Assembly (NCBI GenBank): GCA_964016985.1
Contig: OZ024828.1
Coordinates: 24,925,543 to 24,989,542, forward strand
Length of the DNA: 64,000 bases
Direction of reading: 5' to 3'
DNA from: Anodontia alba
Taxonomy: Eukaryota > Mollusca > Bivalvia > Lucinida > Lucinidae
This document shows positions 11,580 to 22,260 of this stretch, one piece after another (position 1 is the stretch's first letter; every line of letters begins with the position of its first letter). Position numbers and translations under genes: made by a program. The notes beneath the pieces are model-generated. The model worked only from the letters and a program-made list of their open reading frames with translations, was not told where the DNA came from and did not search any database.

Positions 11580-12795
11580 TTCCAAAAATCAGTTTTTCCA
11601 ACAATCCGGCTTTCTGAATCTTTAGACAAAGTCACTATACACCTCATGTGCTGACAGACCGTCATGAAGAATTGTTTTCAAAGTGACGTTATATTTAGAT
11701 ATTAAGTCAAAATGACGGCGATAAAACTGAAAAAAAAAATGAGTAAAAAACGATTTACAATATCAAAATCAAAGTCGTTCCGTTTGTCGTAAGTTTTAGT
11801 ACAGATTAAGTAGATACTAACAGCTTTTAATTCAGAAACAGTTCTTCGGTACCAGAGATATTAGGTTGACTTAAGTGAAGGTCGTTTGGATAATCGTTAA
11901 AGAAATCATTACCGATATGCAGTAAGTCATGCAAATATCGAGACGTTGAAATAAATGCCTCAATAATATTTACCTGATTTTCCTAAAACAGAAATAACAT
12001 AAAGTCTCGTTCATAACTAAGTATAAACAAATTTACAAAAAAGGGCGTACAATTTATACCAATAGGTATAAGTATACCAACAATCGGTTGTTATAATGCA
12101 ATACCAAACCGAATAAAGATATTATCAAGAATCAAAAGAGTTTTTGGCAGGAGCACAAAATATAATGTTAAACTTTGTGATCCTGAGAAGTGAAAAGGAC
12201 GTGAATAAATAAACGAGAAGAAAACGAGAACCGAATCTGACAAGTGCGTATGCCTAAAATACAGACTAGGAACTAATCTAAGGGATACAGGATACATTAA
12301 ATCGATCACCTGCAGACGCAGTGACATTAAAAACCATTTACAAATATTCCGAATAATTAAAACATTGAATATTTGATATCATAACAACGCAGGCAGAAAA
12401 TGGTTGATTTATTTGAAAGTTCTCGCATGAACACTTGATCTTTCAAATTGAATCAACAACATGCATTTGTCCTTATTGAACCATTGATAATTTATTCATC
12501 TTCACTAAAGCTGATGTTTGTGCCTTATGGCCGTACTTAACCGCAGCGTAGATGGTATTTTCTGGTTATTCTTGAGCATTGTGCCGCTTCTGGGAGTTTC
12601 AAAATTTATATCAAGATCATTGATGAGATGTTATTGGTCGAAACTAGCTAGTCTTGCCCAAATAACTTCACTTCAACTCCTTTCCGTTTGATTTTGAGAG
12701 ATCATTGCTGTCAAGGATCATTTCTTTCAGGATCTGTTTCTTAGTTTTACTTACATGTAAACAGCAAGAGATTCTATACCATCTAAATTGTTCAT
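11580..12795. other. Intergenic stretch, no feature seen
   Basis: No repeat family member or convincing open frame was recognised. A 78-codon minus frame (12091-12327) has no motif I can name. Confidence 0.4.
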
Positions 12796-12798
12796 TCA

Positions 12799-12848
12799 AT
12801 TCTTGGGAACGTTTCGGCCTCGCGAGGCCAAAACGTTCCCAAGAATGA
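12799..12848. repeat. Perfect-type hairpin
   Basis: TTCTTGGGAACGTTTCGGCC pairs with GGCCAAAACGTTCCCAAGAA, with one mismatch and almost no loop (CGCG tip). It probably belongs to a foldback MITE whose outer ends I could not place. Confidence 0.65.
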
Positions 12849-13230
12849 GCGAACAATAAAGATACAATCAATCAATCTTCCTGTGAAGATTTTGTTTTGT
12901 TCAAACATGGAGATTCTATAACAGATAAACACTTCTGAATGAGTGAAGAACTGTAAAACAAACATGCATAAAAATATTTACAGATAATTAGTCAATGCAA
13001 ATAAGGATTTATTTGAAAACATCATCAATGCTTTAGTATGTTTACTTTTCTGTGTATACTTTTGAGAAAAATGTCAAATGTGATAAATCTCCTATGAGCA
13101 AATCAAGTTTGGTGATTAAAAAGCATAATTATAACATTTTTTTTACCGAAATTAATAATTATTTTACTACACACATGGAACTAGAATAACAGAGCTCTAG
13201 ATAAGAGGGAGTAAAGGGTTTTTCAGCACT

Positions 13231-13256
13231 GTTTTTTTTTTTTTTTTTTTTTTTTA
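13231..13256. repeat. Poly(T) tract
   Basis: Run of about 26 T. Confidence 0.95.
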
Positions 13257-13395
13257 AATCAGCTGAGGGTGTAAAAATACTCAATGAAATTTTGTGTTTC
13301 AACATTGAATTTAAATTTAGGGGGTACTAATACAAAAGAAATTCTCATCACATTGATTCTTTTGTGAGCAGTAGCAGTACAATAGATCAAAAAGT

Positions 13396-13572
13396 GTTTA
13401 ACCCTTAAAGCACTAATGACAAATACATTTCTAGGTGTTTTTTTTTTTTTTTTTTTTCATTTTTTTTCAGAGAAAATATAGCTTAGCATTTCACATCAAA
13501 TGCCAAGCTTTATTTTCTCTGAAAAAGAAGAGTTTGTATGCTACACTTATGCTTGTTGCTTTAAGTGTAAAG
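13396..13572. mobile_element. R foldback element
   Basis: Inner arms AGAGAAAATATAGCTTAGCATTT / AAATGCCAAGCTTTATTTTCTCT-like at 13468-13525. The outer arms AACCCTTAAAGCACTAATG and TGCTTGTTGCTTTAAGTG pair imperfectly. A poly(T) run sits in the left arm. Single copy in this window. Confidence 0.55.
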
Positions 13573-13980
13573 CATTGCAAAGGGGCATTTAAGCATTGAC
13601 CTTAAAAGCAGGGGTGTAAATTCTCTTTGCATCAAATCCTTATCTAGAGCACTGAATAATATAGTATACTGGCACCAACTAGATCAGCATACATCTATAC
13701 GCCTTCTCTCGTAATGCAGATAGTATACACAGATATATTTTGTTCCTCTGTTGTACCAGTTCTTCTTTGTGCATCTATGATTAATTGGTTTAAAACGCGG
13801 CGTTTCTTCTATCCTTATTTGTTCCTTTTCTCTCCTATTTTGGTGCCTAGTGAGGGTTGTGAGGGTTGTGTTTCGTGTTTGTGTTATTTTCTGGGTATCT
13901 TCACTTATAGTTTAAATAGACGGCCAGAGAGTGCTCTAGCTTATAGAATTGTCGTCAGATGGGCGGGTCTACTTAAGACT

Positions 13981-14032
13981 GGGCGGGGCGGGGGGGGGGG
14001 GGGGCGGGGAGGAGGGGGGGGGGCAGAAAGAA
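13981..14032 (+). repeat. G-rich tract
   Basis: Runs of 3 to about 16 G interrupted by C and A. The pattern meets the simple G3+ criterion for quadruplex potential. The run length may be unreliable in an assembly. Confidence 0.8.
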
Positions 14033-14107
14033 GGAAAGAAAACCGATATCCTTTCATGGGTACGTTTCGTTACCGTCATACCAAACCGAAAATAAACATT
14101 TTGTTTG

Positions 14108-14251
14108 CAATTTGTAGGGTTCTCAATAAATGTGGCAGATCTATTTGTATTTGCCGGGACCAACTGAAAAAAATCCAAGCAATTTGTCGGATTCTCAATA
14201 AATGTGGCAGATCTATTTGTATTTGCCGGGACCAACTGGAAAAATCCAGTA
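14108..14251 (+). repeat. 72-bp tandem duplication
   Basis: Two copies starting at 14108 and 14180, each with TCTCAATAAATGTGGCAG and TTTGCCGGGACCAACTG. The period is a multiple of three, which lengthens the frames on both strands. I do not treat either frame as a gene. Confidence 0.85.
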
Positions 14252-14396
14252 CCGGAATCCGGTACCAAAATTTTAACGGTATAGCTTGGGTTTTATACTT
14301 TAAATTTCTGGACGATATTTGGCCGCATACTCCATAAGCCCTTAAAGTTGCATGAATATCACAATAATGCTATAGATGAAACTGCTTTAATATTAT

Positions 14397-14673
14397 CATT
14401 ACGAAAACTCGCCTATTTAAATATATAGAAAATTTCACCTCCAGAAACTGAAAATTTTCAGATAAAAAACCCTGATATTTTTTCATATTTCTGCTCAAAA
14501 CATAGATTGTGGTACTCGTTAGAACCGCCTCGGCGAGGCGGTTCTAACGAGTACCCACAATCTATGTTTTAAGCAGAAATAAGAAAAATAATGTATACCC
14601 CTGTAAACCCCAGTTTTACTACATGAAAATGGGGTTTTAGGGGTCAACATTGTATAGGCATGTTTTCGTAATG
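14397..14673 (+). mobile_element. A element A2, intact
   Basis: A well-preserved A copy, so I describe the family here. Order: left end CATTACGAAAAC; a short palindrome (CTGAAAATTTTCAG); ATTTCTGCTCAAAACATAG; the central hairpin of about 68 nt with TACTCGTTAGAACCGCCTCG and its complement; GAGCAGAAAT-like sequence; a third hairpin (AAACCCCAGTTTTA..AATGGGGTTT); right end GGCATGTTTTCGTAATG. No coding capacity. The terminal inverted repeat is about 17 bp with one or two mismatches. Target duplication not resolved. Confidence 0.85.
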
Positions 14674-14696
14674 TCCAATTGTACTATAACTGCAAA

Positions 14697-14699
<3 letters not shown>

Positions 14700-14752
<53 letters not shown>
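14700..14752. repeat. (GT)26 microsatellite
   Basis: Uninterrupted GT run; overlapping frames on both strands follow from it. Confidence 0.97.
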
Positions 14753-14755
<3 letters not shown>

Positions 14756-15029
14756 TTGTTTTTTTTAAGCATAGTACATTGCGAGCTCGCCTACAGGCAT
14801 TGCCTATGTTCATATTCTCTGTGTTGGAAAGGGGTGTCGCAGCTGTAAAGACACCTACATCCCTGATCTTTCTGCCTGTGATGTTTTGGTTAAACGCACA
14901 TGTCAAGTAATAAACGCGCTCGTCCTTCGAATAACGTAATGTAGTTGGACTGCACCTCGCCAAAACCCAAAGAAACGTTTGAAAAGGCCCTTTCCTGATA
15001 TGATAAAACGTCCGGAAAAGAATTTGCAA

Positions 15030-15096
15030 GATGGTGTAGATTCCAGATCAGACGCAGCAAAACACGGTGTCTGATCGGGTTCTATACCGTGTGAAC
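15030..15096. mobile_element. B-type palindrome B5
   Basis: GGTGTAGATTCCAGATCAGAC on the left arm, GTGTCTGATCGGGTTCTATACC on the right. Arms imperfect. Confidence 0.6.
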
Positions 15097-15498
15097 AAAG
15101 TACAGGGATTTGTATGATAACAAATGGTAATATTACAAATAAGCCAGATACCCCTTGAATTGGAAATGGACCTGTCCAAATACAGAGGTAGCAGAGTTCA
15201 CTCGTCATAAATAGGTTATACAAAAGACTGAAGTAGAAAGTCCCCTAACACAATATTAGCTCGCCACTGCTTGCAGAAATTTTAACCCATTTTACACCGC
15301 ATGGAGTTTTCAAACTCAACTCTCTGGACAGGTCCATTTCTTTGTTTCTAAAAATGGTTTTGCGGTATTTGAGGTATTGGCTTTTGTCAGGTAGAAAGAA
15401 TAAAGAATATACAGGAACAGTGTCGAATTTCTTCTTTCGGTACATGTATGCCAGGCAATGTGATTTAGATATTCCTAGAGAAAAAAGGCTAAACTTTT

Positions 15499-15718
15499 TG
15501 CAAACAGTGAAGACTCTGATCAGATGCCGCATTCTGTTTGCTAATTACCCTTTTGGGGATCTCCAGACTAAAATGAGTTAACCCCTTATCATAATTGTCC
15601 TAAAGTTCATAAAGTCCATTGTATAACATTTGTGGGTGAGTGGCAATCAATGTAAACCTTTATTGTTCTGCAGAGTTTGATCTAAAGCTACACTGTTTGC
15701 ACAGGCATGTCTGTCCAT
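15499..15718 (+). mobile_element. B fragments B6 (half palindrome plus context-1 copy)
   Basis: GCAAACAGTGAAGACTCTGATC with a truncated right arm, then TTATCATAATTGTCCTAAAG, GGGTGAGTGGCAATCAATG and CTACACTGTTTGCACAGGC. Two overlapping degenerate copies seem to lie end to end. Confidence 0.5.
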
Positions 15719-15731
15719 ATACCTTAGTAAT

Positions 15732-16003
15732 CATTACGAAAACATGCCTATTCAAATATATAAAAAAATTTCCAAAACTGAAAAATTTCAGATAATAAAA
15801 AAAAAAAAGAAATTCTGATATTTTTCATAATTTTGCTCAAAACATAGATTGGGTACTCGGCGAGGCGGTTCTAACGAGTACCCACAATCTATGTTTTTGA
15901 GCAAAAATAAGAAAAATAAAGTATACCCCTGTAAAGCCCAGCCTTACTATATAAAAATGGGGTTTAAGAGGGGTCAATATTATATAGGCATGTTTTCATG
16001 ATG
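15732..16003 (+). mobile_element. A element A3, one hairpin arm shortened
   Basis: Complete ends (CATTACGAAAACATGCC / GGCATGTTTTCATGATG). In the left arm of the core, GTTAGAACCGCC is missing (GGGTACTCGGCGAGGCGG), while the right arm is complete. Confidence 0.8.
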
Positions 16004-16430
16004 AATACAGAAGTTGTGTTGGTATTTCTATGCATATAGAACAGCATATATGTTCCCTACAAGAAGACAAATGACGATTATTAAAACCATAAATTCGATT
16101 ACATCTAAACATAAAAAATCCTGTGAGTGTCCATCTATGTCTTTTAGCAGTCTGTACATTAATAAAAAATAAATATGTTACTGATTAAGAGAATGTTGTG
16201 CGTTTTAGCTGTATGAGTTTACAAAATATCATTTAAAATGCGTACTTGTGTAACATGTTTTTTTTTTTTTGTTTTTTTTTTTTTTGTTTTTTGTTTTTGT
16301 TTTTATTTTCTCTCCTGTATTTTCATTTTCATTATTATTGATACCCCTTTATAAAATTCTTTTCTTGGCTCCAAAGCAAAAACCATCACTAACTGTGTCC
16401 TAGCCAAACACAAAAGCACAGAATATATTG
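16004..16430. other. T-rich stretch, no gene seen
   Basis: Contains an interrupted poly(T) at about 16258-16300. Nothing else recognised. Confidence 0.4.
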
Positions 16431-16655
16431 ATAATAATAATAATAATAATCGACTTTATTTATAGAGGGTAACACATTTAGTAATCTAGTACTAATCTTC
16501 CATGTGGCCCTCTTTTTTTCTGGGTAGAAACCAGTACTAAGCAATGTGGATAAAGTCTCTTGCTCAAGGAAACAACACTTGCTGTTAGTGGGGATCGAAC
16601 CCGGTACCTCTCGATCTCGAGTCCGATGCTTTACCACTGCACCACTGCGCTCTAC
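16431..16655 (-). mobile_element. tRNA-derived SINE (type 2)
   Basis: Read on the minus strand, the head is GCAGTGGTGCAGTGGTAAAGC (box A-like), then GTACCGGGTTCGATCCCC (box B-like), then a body with CTTGAGCAAGAGACTTTATCC, and an (ATT)n tail at 16431-16450. A promoter-bearing tRNA head, a body and a simple-repeat tail are the standard SINE layout. Its body is unrelated to the S1 family at 20127. Confidence 0.8.
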
Positions 16656-16877
16656 AAAAATGGCCATCTTTCTATACAATCTATATATTGTAGTATTTAG
16701 GACAACACATATGGGATCCGTCCTTAAATCGTATTTTATCCGAAACCCTGCTATAAAAGCCCATTTTATAAAGATGTTTCTGATAACATGTACTAGTACC
16801 AGTATTACACATATTAAGCCTACCATTGTTATGGCACGTCAACTTCTTGTCGCTTTGATGGCAGGGTAAAAAAATTA

Positions 16878-17156
16878 CATTACGAAAACACGCCTATTCA
16901 AATATACTGAAAATTTTACCACCAAAAAATGAAAATTTTCAGATAAAAAAATCTGATATTTTTAATATTTCTGCTCAAAGCATAGATTGTGGATACTCGT
17001 CAGAACCGCCTCGACGGGCGGTTCTAACGAGTACCCACAATCTATGTTTAAGAGAAGAAAAAAGAAAAATAATGTATACCCTGTAAACCCCAGTTTTACT
17101 ATATAAATGTGGGGTTTAAGGGGGTCAAAATTATATAGGCATGTGTTTTCGTAATG
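16878..17156 (+). mobile_element. A element A4, intact
   Basis: Ends CATTACGAAAACACGCC and GGCATGTGTTTTCGTAATG (a GT insertion in the right end). The core tip reads CCGCCTCGACGGGCGG, one base short of symmetry. Confidence 0.85.
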
Positions 17157-18087
17157 AGCAGCCGTCTGAGGAGACAATGTGTATGATATGTCAAATCCTA
17201 TATTCTGGGAAAAAAAAAATATATATATATATCGTCTGCTTTAAGTATTTTTTCTGGGCAAAAATAAGAAAAAAAATACCTGCTGAAATTGCCCATAATT
17301 GCTTAAGGTTACAATAGTGTTTGACATTAAATTCCAAGAAAAATAGTCTATTAATGTTTATCTTACCTTATCGATATACAGCATATGTTGGAACCGATGT
17401 TCTGCATAGGTGGACATTTACATGTACATGTATTTTCAGCCAGGATTACCAATTTAATAGCTCTTACATTTGCAGCTACCAGACTCTTAATCCCTTTTCA
17501 TTAAAGTAATTACTTAACTGTTTCCATTAGTTCAATTCACAAGAACACATTTGGTGTTCAGTTCATCTCTTAATACTCAATTTGCTTAAAACAATCCCCT
17601 ATATAATCACATTAACACATTCAGATAATTGTCTTTAGATAAAAAAAAATGTTTCCAAGTAGTTCAATTCGCAATAACAAATTTGGTGTTCAGTTCACCT
17701 CTAAATACTCAATTTCGCTAAAGCAATCCCCTATTACTACTTTAACACGTTCACATTATTTTCTTCGCAAGTTGAATTAATAATAATGCCACTCAAAAGA
17801 ATGCAAGTGCTAACTGGAATGACAAAAAGACAAGAATTCAAAAAGACAAGAATTAAGAGTGACACCAATCGATCAAGTAACGACTCGGTCTTAGGACACA
17901 GAATCACAGTCACTTAAAACAATGACGTTTTCTTCGATGTGAAGACCATAACATTGTATGTTCTTTTCGACGTGTTAATTGACACTTCTGCGCATCGATT
18001 CCATCAGGCGACCATCTATTATTAGAGACATCTGCACATCACCAATAGAAAACGTGCCATCAAAGGTACCTTACTTTTTATAAGTAC
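17157..18087. other. Stretch with an internal diverged duplication
   Basis: TTAGTTCAATTCACAAGAACACATTTGGTGTTCAGTTC-type sequence at about 17527-17565 recurs at about 17660-17700 (AGTTCAATTCGCAATAAC, TTTGGTGTTCAGTTCACC). No gene recognised. A (TA)n run lies at 17219-17232. Confidence 0.5.
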
Positions 18088-18278
18088 CATTACGAAAACA
18101 CGCTTATTCAAATATATTGAAAATTTCACCACCAAAAACCGAAGTTTTCAGATAAAAATTCTGATATTATTTTCATATTTCTATTCAAAACAGATTTTTG
18201 GAACTCGTTAGAACCGCCTCGCCGATGCGGTTCAAACGAGTACCCACAATCTGTGTTTTTGAGCAGAAATAAGAAAAA
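18088..18278 (+). mobile_element. A element A5, left part (interrupted)
   Basis: Starts CATTACGAAAACACGC and contains the complete core hairpin. It breaks after GAGCAGAAATAAGAAAAA, exactly where intact copies read on into TAATGTATACCCCTG. Confidence 0.85.
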
Positions 18279-19562
18279 CAAGAGGCCCAAGGGCCACAAT
18301 TCGCTCACCTGCCAATTGTGCTAATGGAGAATTGTTAGAAATTGATGATGGAAAAAAGAAATGAAAGCACGTAAGGTAATTCCCTAGTGCTTTATGCCAA
18401 ATTTGGTCCTAATTTCGAGAAGTCTTTTTTTTGTGTAGTCTATTTTTAGCCATGCGTTCAGCTGATTTGGAGAAGAATTTTGGTTAAAGTCTATTTTAAG
18501 CCATGGCAGCCATTCTGAGCTATGGATTTGCATAAAAAAAAACAAAAAAACCTTAACTTGTTGTTCCCTTTTGCCAACATGTTAAATATGAAATACGGAC
18601 CCAAAGGGCCCAGTGGTATTAGAGGAGGTTTTATCTGAAAGCATGTTTTTTTTCCATATGTTTATGGCTTAGGCGAGGAGCATACATGCCCTTGAACATG
18701 CTTTACAGAAAAAAAAAAATTGTATATTTGATCATTTCTCACAACTTGCATTTTTTGCCCGTCCATAGCCTGCAGTCGGGGCATTTGTAACACCAAGTAT
18801 GATGATCACAGTTTCCTCAGTTTTTATGCAAAATTTGGTATGAATTCCTTCAGTGGTTGTGGAAGAGAGGATCGTTTTGCTTGTCAAAATATCTGCAACG
18901 ATTAGTCAGTATTTGAAATTTTTCAATTTTCCCCATTATGAGTACATGGAAAGTGAATGGAGGCCAAAGCAACTTAACCGATAAGCTGGTTTTCATAAAT
19001 AAAAGGAACATTTCTATACAGCTTTGGTCAAAATATCTTCAACTATTTGGGGGTAAATGCCGTTTTTCGGTTTTCTCGATTAAAAGTCAATGGAAACTTT
19101 AAGTTGCCATAGCAACCAAACTAATAGGCCGATTTTCATAAAAAACAAACTTTCATTCCCTTAGCCCAATGATGCTACATGTAAAATTTGAGCCCTATCG
19201 GACCAGTGGTTCCAGAGAAGAAGATTTTTGAAGGTAATTTTAGTTATTTGTTTTGTTTTGCATTTTGGTTACCATGGCAACCAATAATGATAAGCAGTGG
19301 CATAAAAGCATATGGCTATTAGAAGAATATTAAGAGAAATTTTTTAAAAAAAAGTTTGGTCAAAATATCTTCAATTGTTTGGCAGTAAATGCCATTTTTC
19401 AGTTTTCTCCATTATAAGTCAATGGAAACTTTAAATTGCCATAGCAACCAAAATGATAAACCGATTTTCATAAAAAACATAAACTTTCATTACCTAAGCC
19501 CAAGGATGCTACATACAAAATTTGAGCCCAATCGGCCCAGTGGTTCCGACGAAGATGATTTT

Positions 19563-19593
<31 letters not shown>

Positions 19594-19817
19594 GCATTTT
19601 GGTTACCATGGCAACCAATAAAAATAAGCAGTGGCATAAAAGCATATGGCTATTAGAAGAATATTAATAGGAACGTCTGTATAAAAGTTTGGTCAAACTA
19701 ACTAAAACTGTTTGACAGTTAATGCAAATTTTCCATTTTCCCCATTATAAGTCAATAGAAACATACGGTTGCCATAGCAACCAAACTAAAAAGCCGATTT
19801 CGGCTCAGGTGAGCTAA
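18279..19817 (-). mobile_element. Helitron-like (Helentron-type) non-autonomous element
   Basis: A 1539-bp insertion inside A5. One end is CAAGAGGCCCAAGGGCCAC (hairpin GGCCC/GGGCC) followed by GCTCACCTG. The other end is AGCCGATTTCGGCT (hairpin, 19792-19805) followed by CAGGTGAGCTAA. So GCTCACCTG is present at both ends in inverted orientation, terminal on one side and offset on the other. Inside are diverged 230-350 bp repeats carrying GTCAATGGAAACTTTAA, TTGCCATAGCAACCAAA, AAAATTTGAGCCC and GGTTACCATGGCAACCAATA. No target duplication is evident. Asymmetric inverted ends with a terminal hairpin and no duplication fit Helentron-type Helitrons; class and orientation are inferred. Confidence 0.6.
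19567..19593. repeat. Poly(T) tract inside the Helitron-like element
   Basis: About 27 T. Confidence 0.95.
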
Positions 19818-19904
19818 TAATGTATACCCCTGTAAACCCCAATTTTTTCTATATAAAAGTGGGGTTTAAAGGAGTCAAAATTATATATGTATGTTTCCGT
19901 GATG
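19818..19904 (+). mobile_element. A element A5, right part
   Basis: Resumes with TAATGTATACCCCTGTAAAC, includes the third hairpin around AAAGTGGGGTTT, and ends TATGTTTCCGTGATG. Confidence 0.85.
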
Positions 19905-20092
19905 ACTCAAACCTGTGTTAGGCAAACGCATAAGAGAAAAACAAAAAAGTGGCTCTTAAGACAGGTGCTTGCTTATTGTAAATAAATTGAGGGATCTCAA
20001 AATGTGGCCTTTTAATACATGTTGAGGGGACTGCTTAATACAGGTGGTCTTCAGGACAGGTTTGATTGTTCATGTAGTCGGACAGTTTTTCT

Positions 20093-20126
20093 CCTTACCA
20101 TACTTGTCCTAATTTTTTTAACAATT
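20093..20126 (+). mobile_element. B element B7, left end (interrupted)
   Basis: CTCCTTACCATACTTGTCC then a T run. The rest of the element is on the far side of the SINE at 20127-20429. Confidence 0.65.
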
Positions 20127-20429
20127 TGTTTGTGTTTAGGTTTTACGGCCCAGTCTACTCAGTGGGGTCATGTCGAGCGCGGTCAGTTTACCTAACCAAA
20201 CTTTTACTGGGCGGGCTTAGTCCTCTAAGTGGTTAACTAGTATTGTGCACATTCTTTCGCCAGAAACTGACAACTGCCCTTCTTGAATCAATGGAAGGGA
20301 GAGAATGACCATAGATAATATTTCATAATCAATCTCCAGGAAAGAATGTTGCCGCCCCGGCGGGGGTCAAACCCGCAACCTCCTGATCACCAGTCCGACG
20401 CGCATCCAACTGAGCCACCGAGGCGGCAA
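20127..20429 (-). mobile_element. tRNA-derived SINE (type 1), copy S1
   Basis: The minus-strand head (20351-20429) reads GCCGCCTCGGTGGCTCAGTTGG..., with GCGGGTTTGACCCCCGC as box B/T-arm and GGGGCGGC closing the acceptor-like stem, so the tRNA cloverleaf is largely retained. The body contains GGAGAGAATG and GGTAAACTGACCGCGCTCGAC. The 3' end is GGGCCGTAAAACCTAAACAC. Not a functional tRNA gene, because the same head and body recur at 54515-54816 and the 3' part at 31385. Confidence 0.85.
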
Positions 20430-20650
20430 TAAATAAATAAATAAATAAGAAAAAATAATAGAATAAAAAAAGAAATAAAATAAAAAAAAAGATGAGTCCA
20501 TTTTACTATCTTGTGATATGTATAAATAACTGCTAGAGGACTGTAAAACAGTGTAGACCCTGATCAGACGCCGCGTTCTGTGGTGTCTGATCTGGGTCTA
20601 CACTGTTTGCCATGGCCTATCTGTCCGAATATTTAGGGTAATTACAGAAT
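20430..20650 (+). mobile_element. B element B7, right part
   Basis: Begins with AAAT repeats, then GATGAGTCCATTTTACTATC, GACTGTAAAACAGTGTAGACC, a hairpin with tip CGCGTTCTGTGG, and GTCCGAATATTTAGGGTAATT. It continues the context-1 element begun at 20093. Confidence 0.7.
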
Positions 20651-21042
20651 GTGAACAAAAATTGTGCTAAGCCAGTCTGATTCCGTCAGGGCCTACCGAC
20701 ACTTCATTTTAAATCACGTACGACGCGTAACTTTATGCTATTGAGTATACCAACAACGCAGTTCCTAAATAACCTACGCGGACGACCAGGCTGGTTCGTG
20801 ACTTGGCTGTCTTGTAATGTAAGGTACTTTCCTTGTGATGTGGGCCTCCTGATTATCCAAAAACAGTTCGTTACAAGGAGACGAATTAATATCCACGCTC
20901 ACGGTTTGTTTGATTTTCACTAAACCCGTTATTTTATATTTACATAATTGTGGTTTGAAAATCACAATTCACACAAATGCCCATCAATGTCATCAATTAG
21001 AATCCCATCCAAAATCCAAATTACCATATATACCTTACTCTC

Positions 21043-21224
21043 TTACCTTACTTATCCTAAATTGTGAGCAAATCTATTTTTGTAACTGTTAACGTGTCTA
21101 AAAATACTGGGTGAGTAGCAAACAGTGTAGACCCAGATCAGACGCCGCGTGTCGCGGCTTCTGATCTGGATCTACACTATTCGCTCGGGCCTTTCTGTCC
21201 GAAAACTCAAGAGGCATACGGTAT
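21043..21224 (+). mobile_element. B element B8 (context 1)
   Basis: TTACCTTACTTATCCTAAATT, GGGTGAGTAGCAAACAGTG, core GATCAGACGCCGCGTGTCGC, then TTCGCTCGGGCCTTTCTGTCC. Arms match except near the tip. Confidence 0.7.
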
Positions 21225-21833
21225 TAAAAAGCGAACCCACAGTTTGATGATGCAAAAGCATGACTAATTCCATTCGACTGTCAACATCAATTCCAAATTT
21301 TCGTGGTAAAATTAAAGCTATATTCTAAACTTTACCATTCTATGGGCAAACTGAACAGAAAACCAACTAATGATATTTCCGTTTACTTTTACTATACAAT
21401 TGTCTTTGAAATTTCATGTAAAGTGTCTCCTTAATAAACAATATGCATGAAATATGCAAACTTGTATTCTGGTAAAAAAAAGAGAGGGAAATATTTCAAA
21501 ATCATTGCCTTCTATGAAATTCTCCTCAACGTACATTTATTTCGCGTTAGAGTGCTTTCTATTGAACAGACAAAGGTTCAATAAAAGCTGAAATACAAAA
21601 AAATGGACCGTCGGCGCTGATCCAGGCAGCGCAGCCCAAACCAGACTGCGTGTCATGGCACAATCTAACAAGATATGACCTGCTCGCTTACTGAATGGCA
21701 TGATATTTTAGAAGGCATCCATTAAAATCGAGGCCAAAGTCAGGCTGAGCTTAAGGCCATAGTTCATTGCCTATTAATCAAGACTTCTTTTTTGCTCAGT
21801 GCATATCTTTACGTTACCAAACAAACAAAACAG

Positions 21834-21838
<5 letters not shown>
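21225..21838. other. Intergenic stretch, no feature seen
   Basis: No family member or coding region recognised. Confidence 0.4.

Positions 21839-21888
<50 letters not shown>
21839..21888. repeat. (TA)n microsatellite
   Basis: Uninterrupted AT run of about 50 bp. Confidence 0.97.
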
Positions 21889-21891
<3 letters not shown>

Positions 21892-21983
21892 GGTGGTTTT
21901 GCATGCAAGCTCTGACCAATGCGACGATGTCTCCTAGCACTGCAGCGTCCGTCGGCTTTAGCAACCACGCTTGCCGAGACAAC
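21889..21983 (-). mobile_element. tRNA-like SINE (type 3), copy S6
   Basis: Its reverse complement (GTTGTCTCGGCAAGCG, GACGGACGCTGCAGTGCTAG, GCATTGGTCAGAGCTTGC) matches the plus-strand copy at 22014 over about 90 bp. The box A region is more decayed here. Confidence 0.65.
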
Positions 21984-22013
21984 TTTAAAAAGGGTTGTTC
22001 AAATAGCGCTCTG

Positions 22014-22260
22014 GGGTTGTCTCGGTAGCGCAGTTGGTTAAGACGGACGCTGCAAAGCTAGGCGACGTCGCCGCATTGGTCAGAGTTTGCATGGCTTTGG
22101 TTTGACCCCTAGCAAAACCATAGAGAACTTTTTCTGAGGATCATTTCTCCAATATGAATGGAAAAAACATGAGTCGCTTCCAAACTTTGAGAAAGTAATA
22201 ATAATCCATGTAACGAAAATAAACAACAACCAAAAACAACAACACCATAAAAAACAACAG
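22014..22260 (+). mobile_element. tRNA-like SINE (type 3), copy S5
   Basis: GTTGTCTCGGTAGCGCAGTTGG is box A-like and GGCTTTGGTTTGACCCC is box B-like. The spacing is longer than in a normal tRNA because GACGTCGCCGCATTGG lies between them. It ends near an AAC/CAA-rich stretch at about 22220-22262. It lies head to head with S6, about 30 bp apart. Confidence 0.6.

Noticed and set aside
13714..14337. 207-codon plus-strand frame
   Set aside because: It runs through a G homopolymer tract and a 72-bp tandem duplication; no domain recognised.
14637..15029. 130-codon minus-strand frame
   Set aside because: About a fifth of it is the (TH)n peptide of the GT microsatellite and another part is the end of A2.
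20351..20429. Minus-strand tRNA gene
   Set aside because: Box A, box B and the acceptor-like stem are present, but the sequence is fused to a SINE body that recurs at 54515 and, in part, at 31385.
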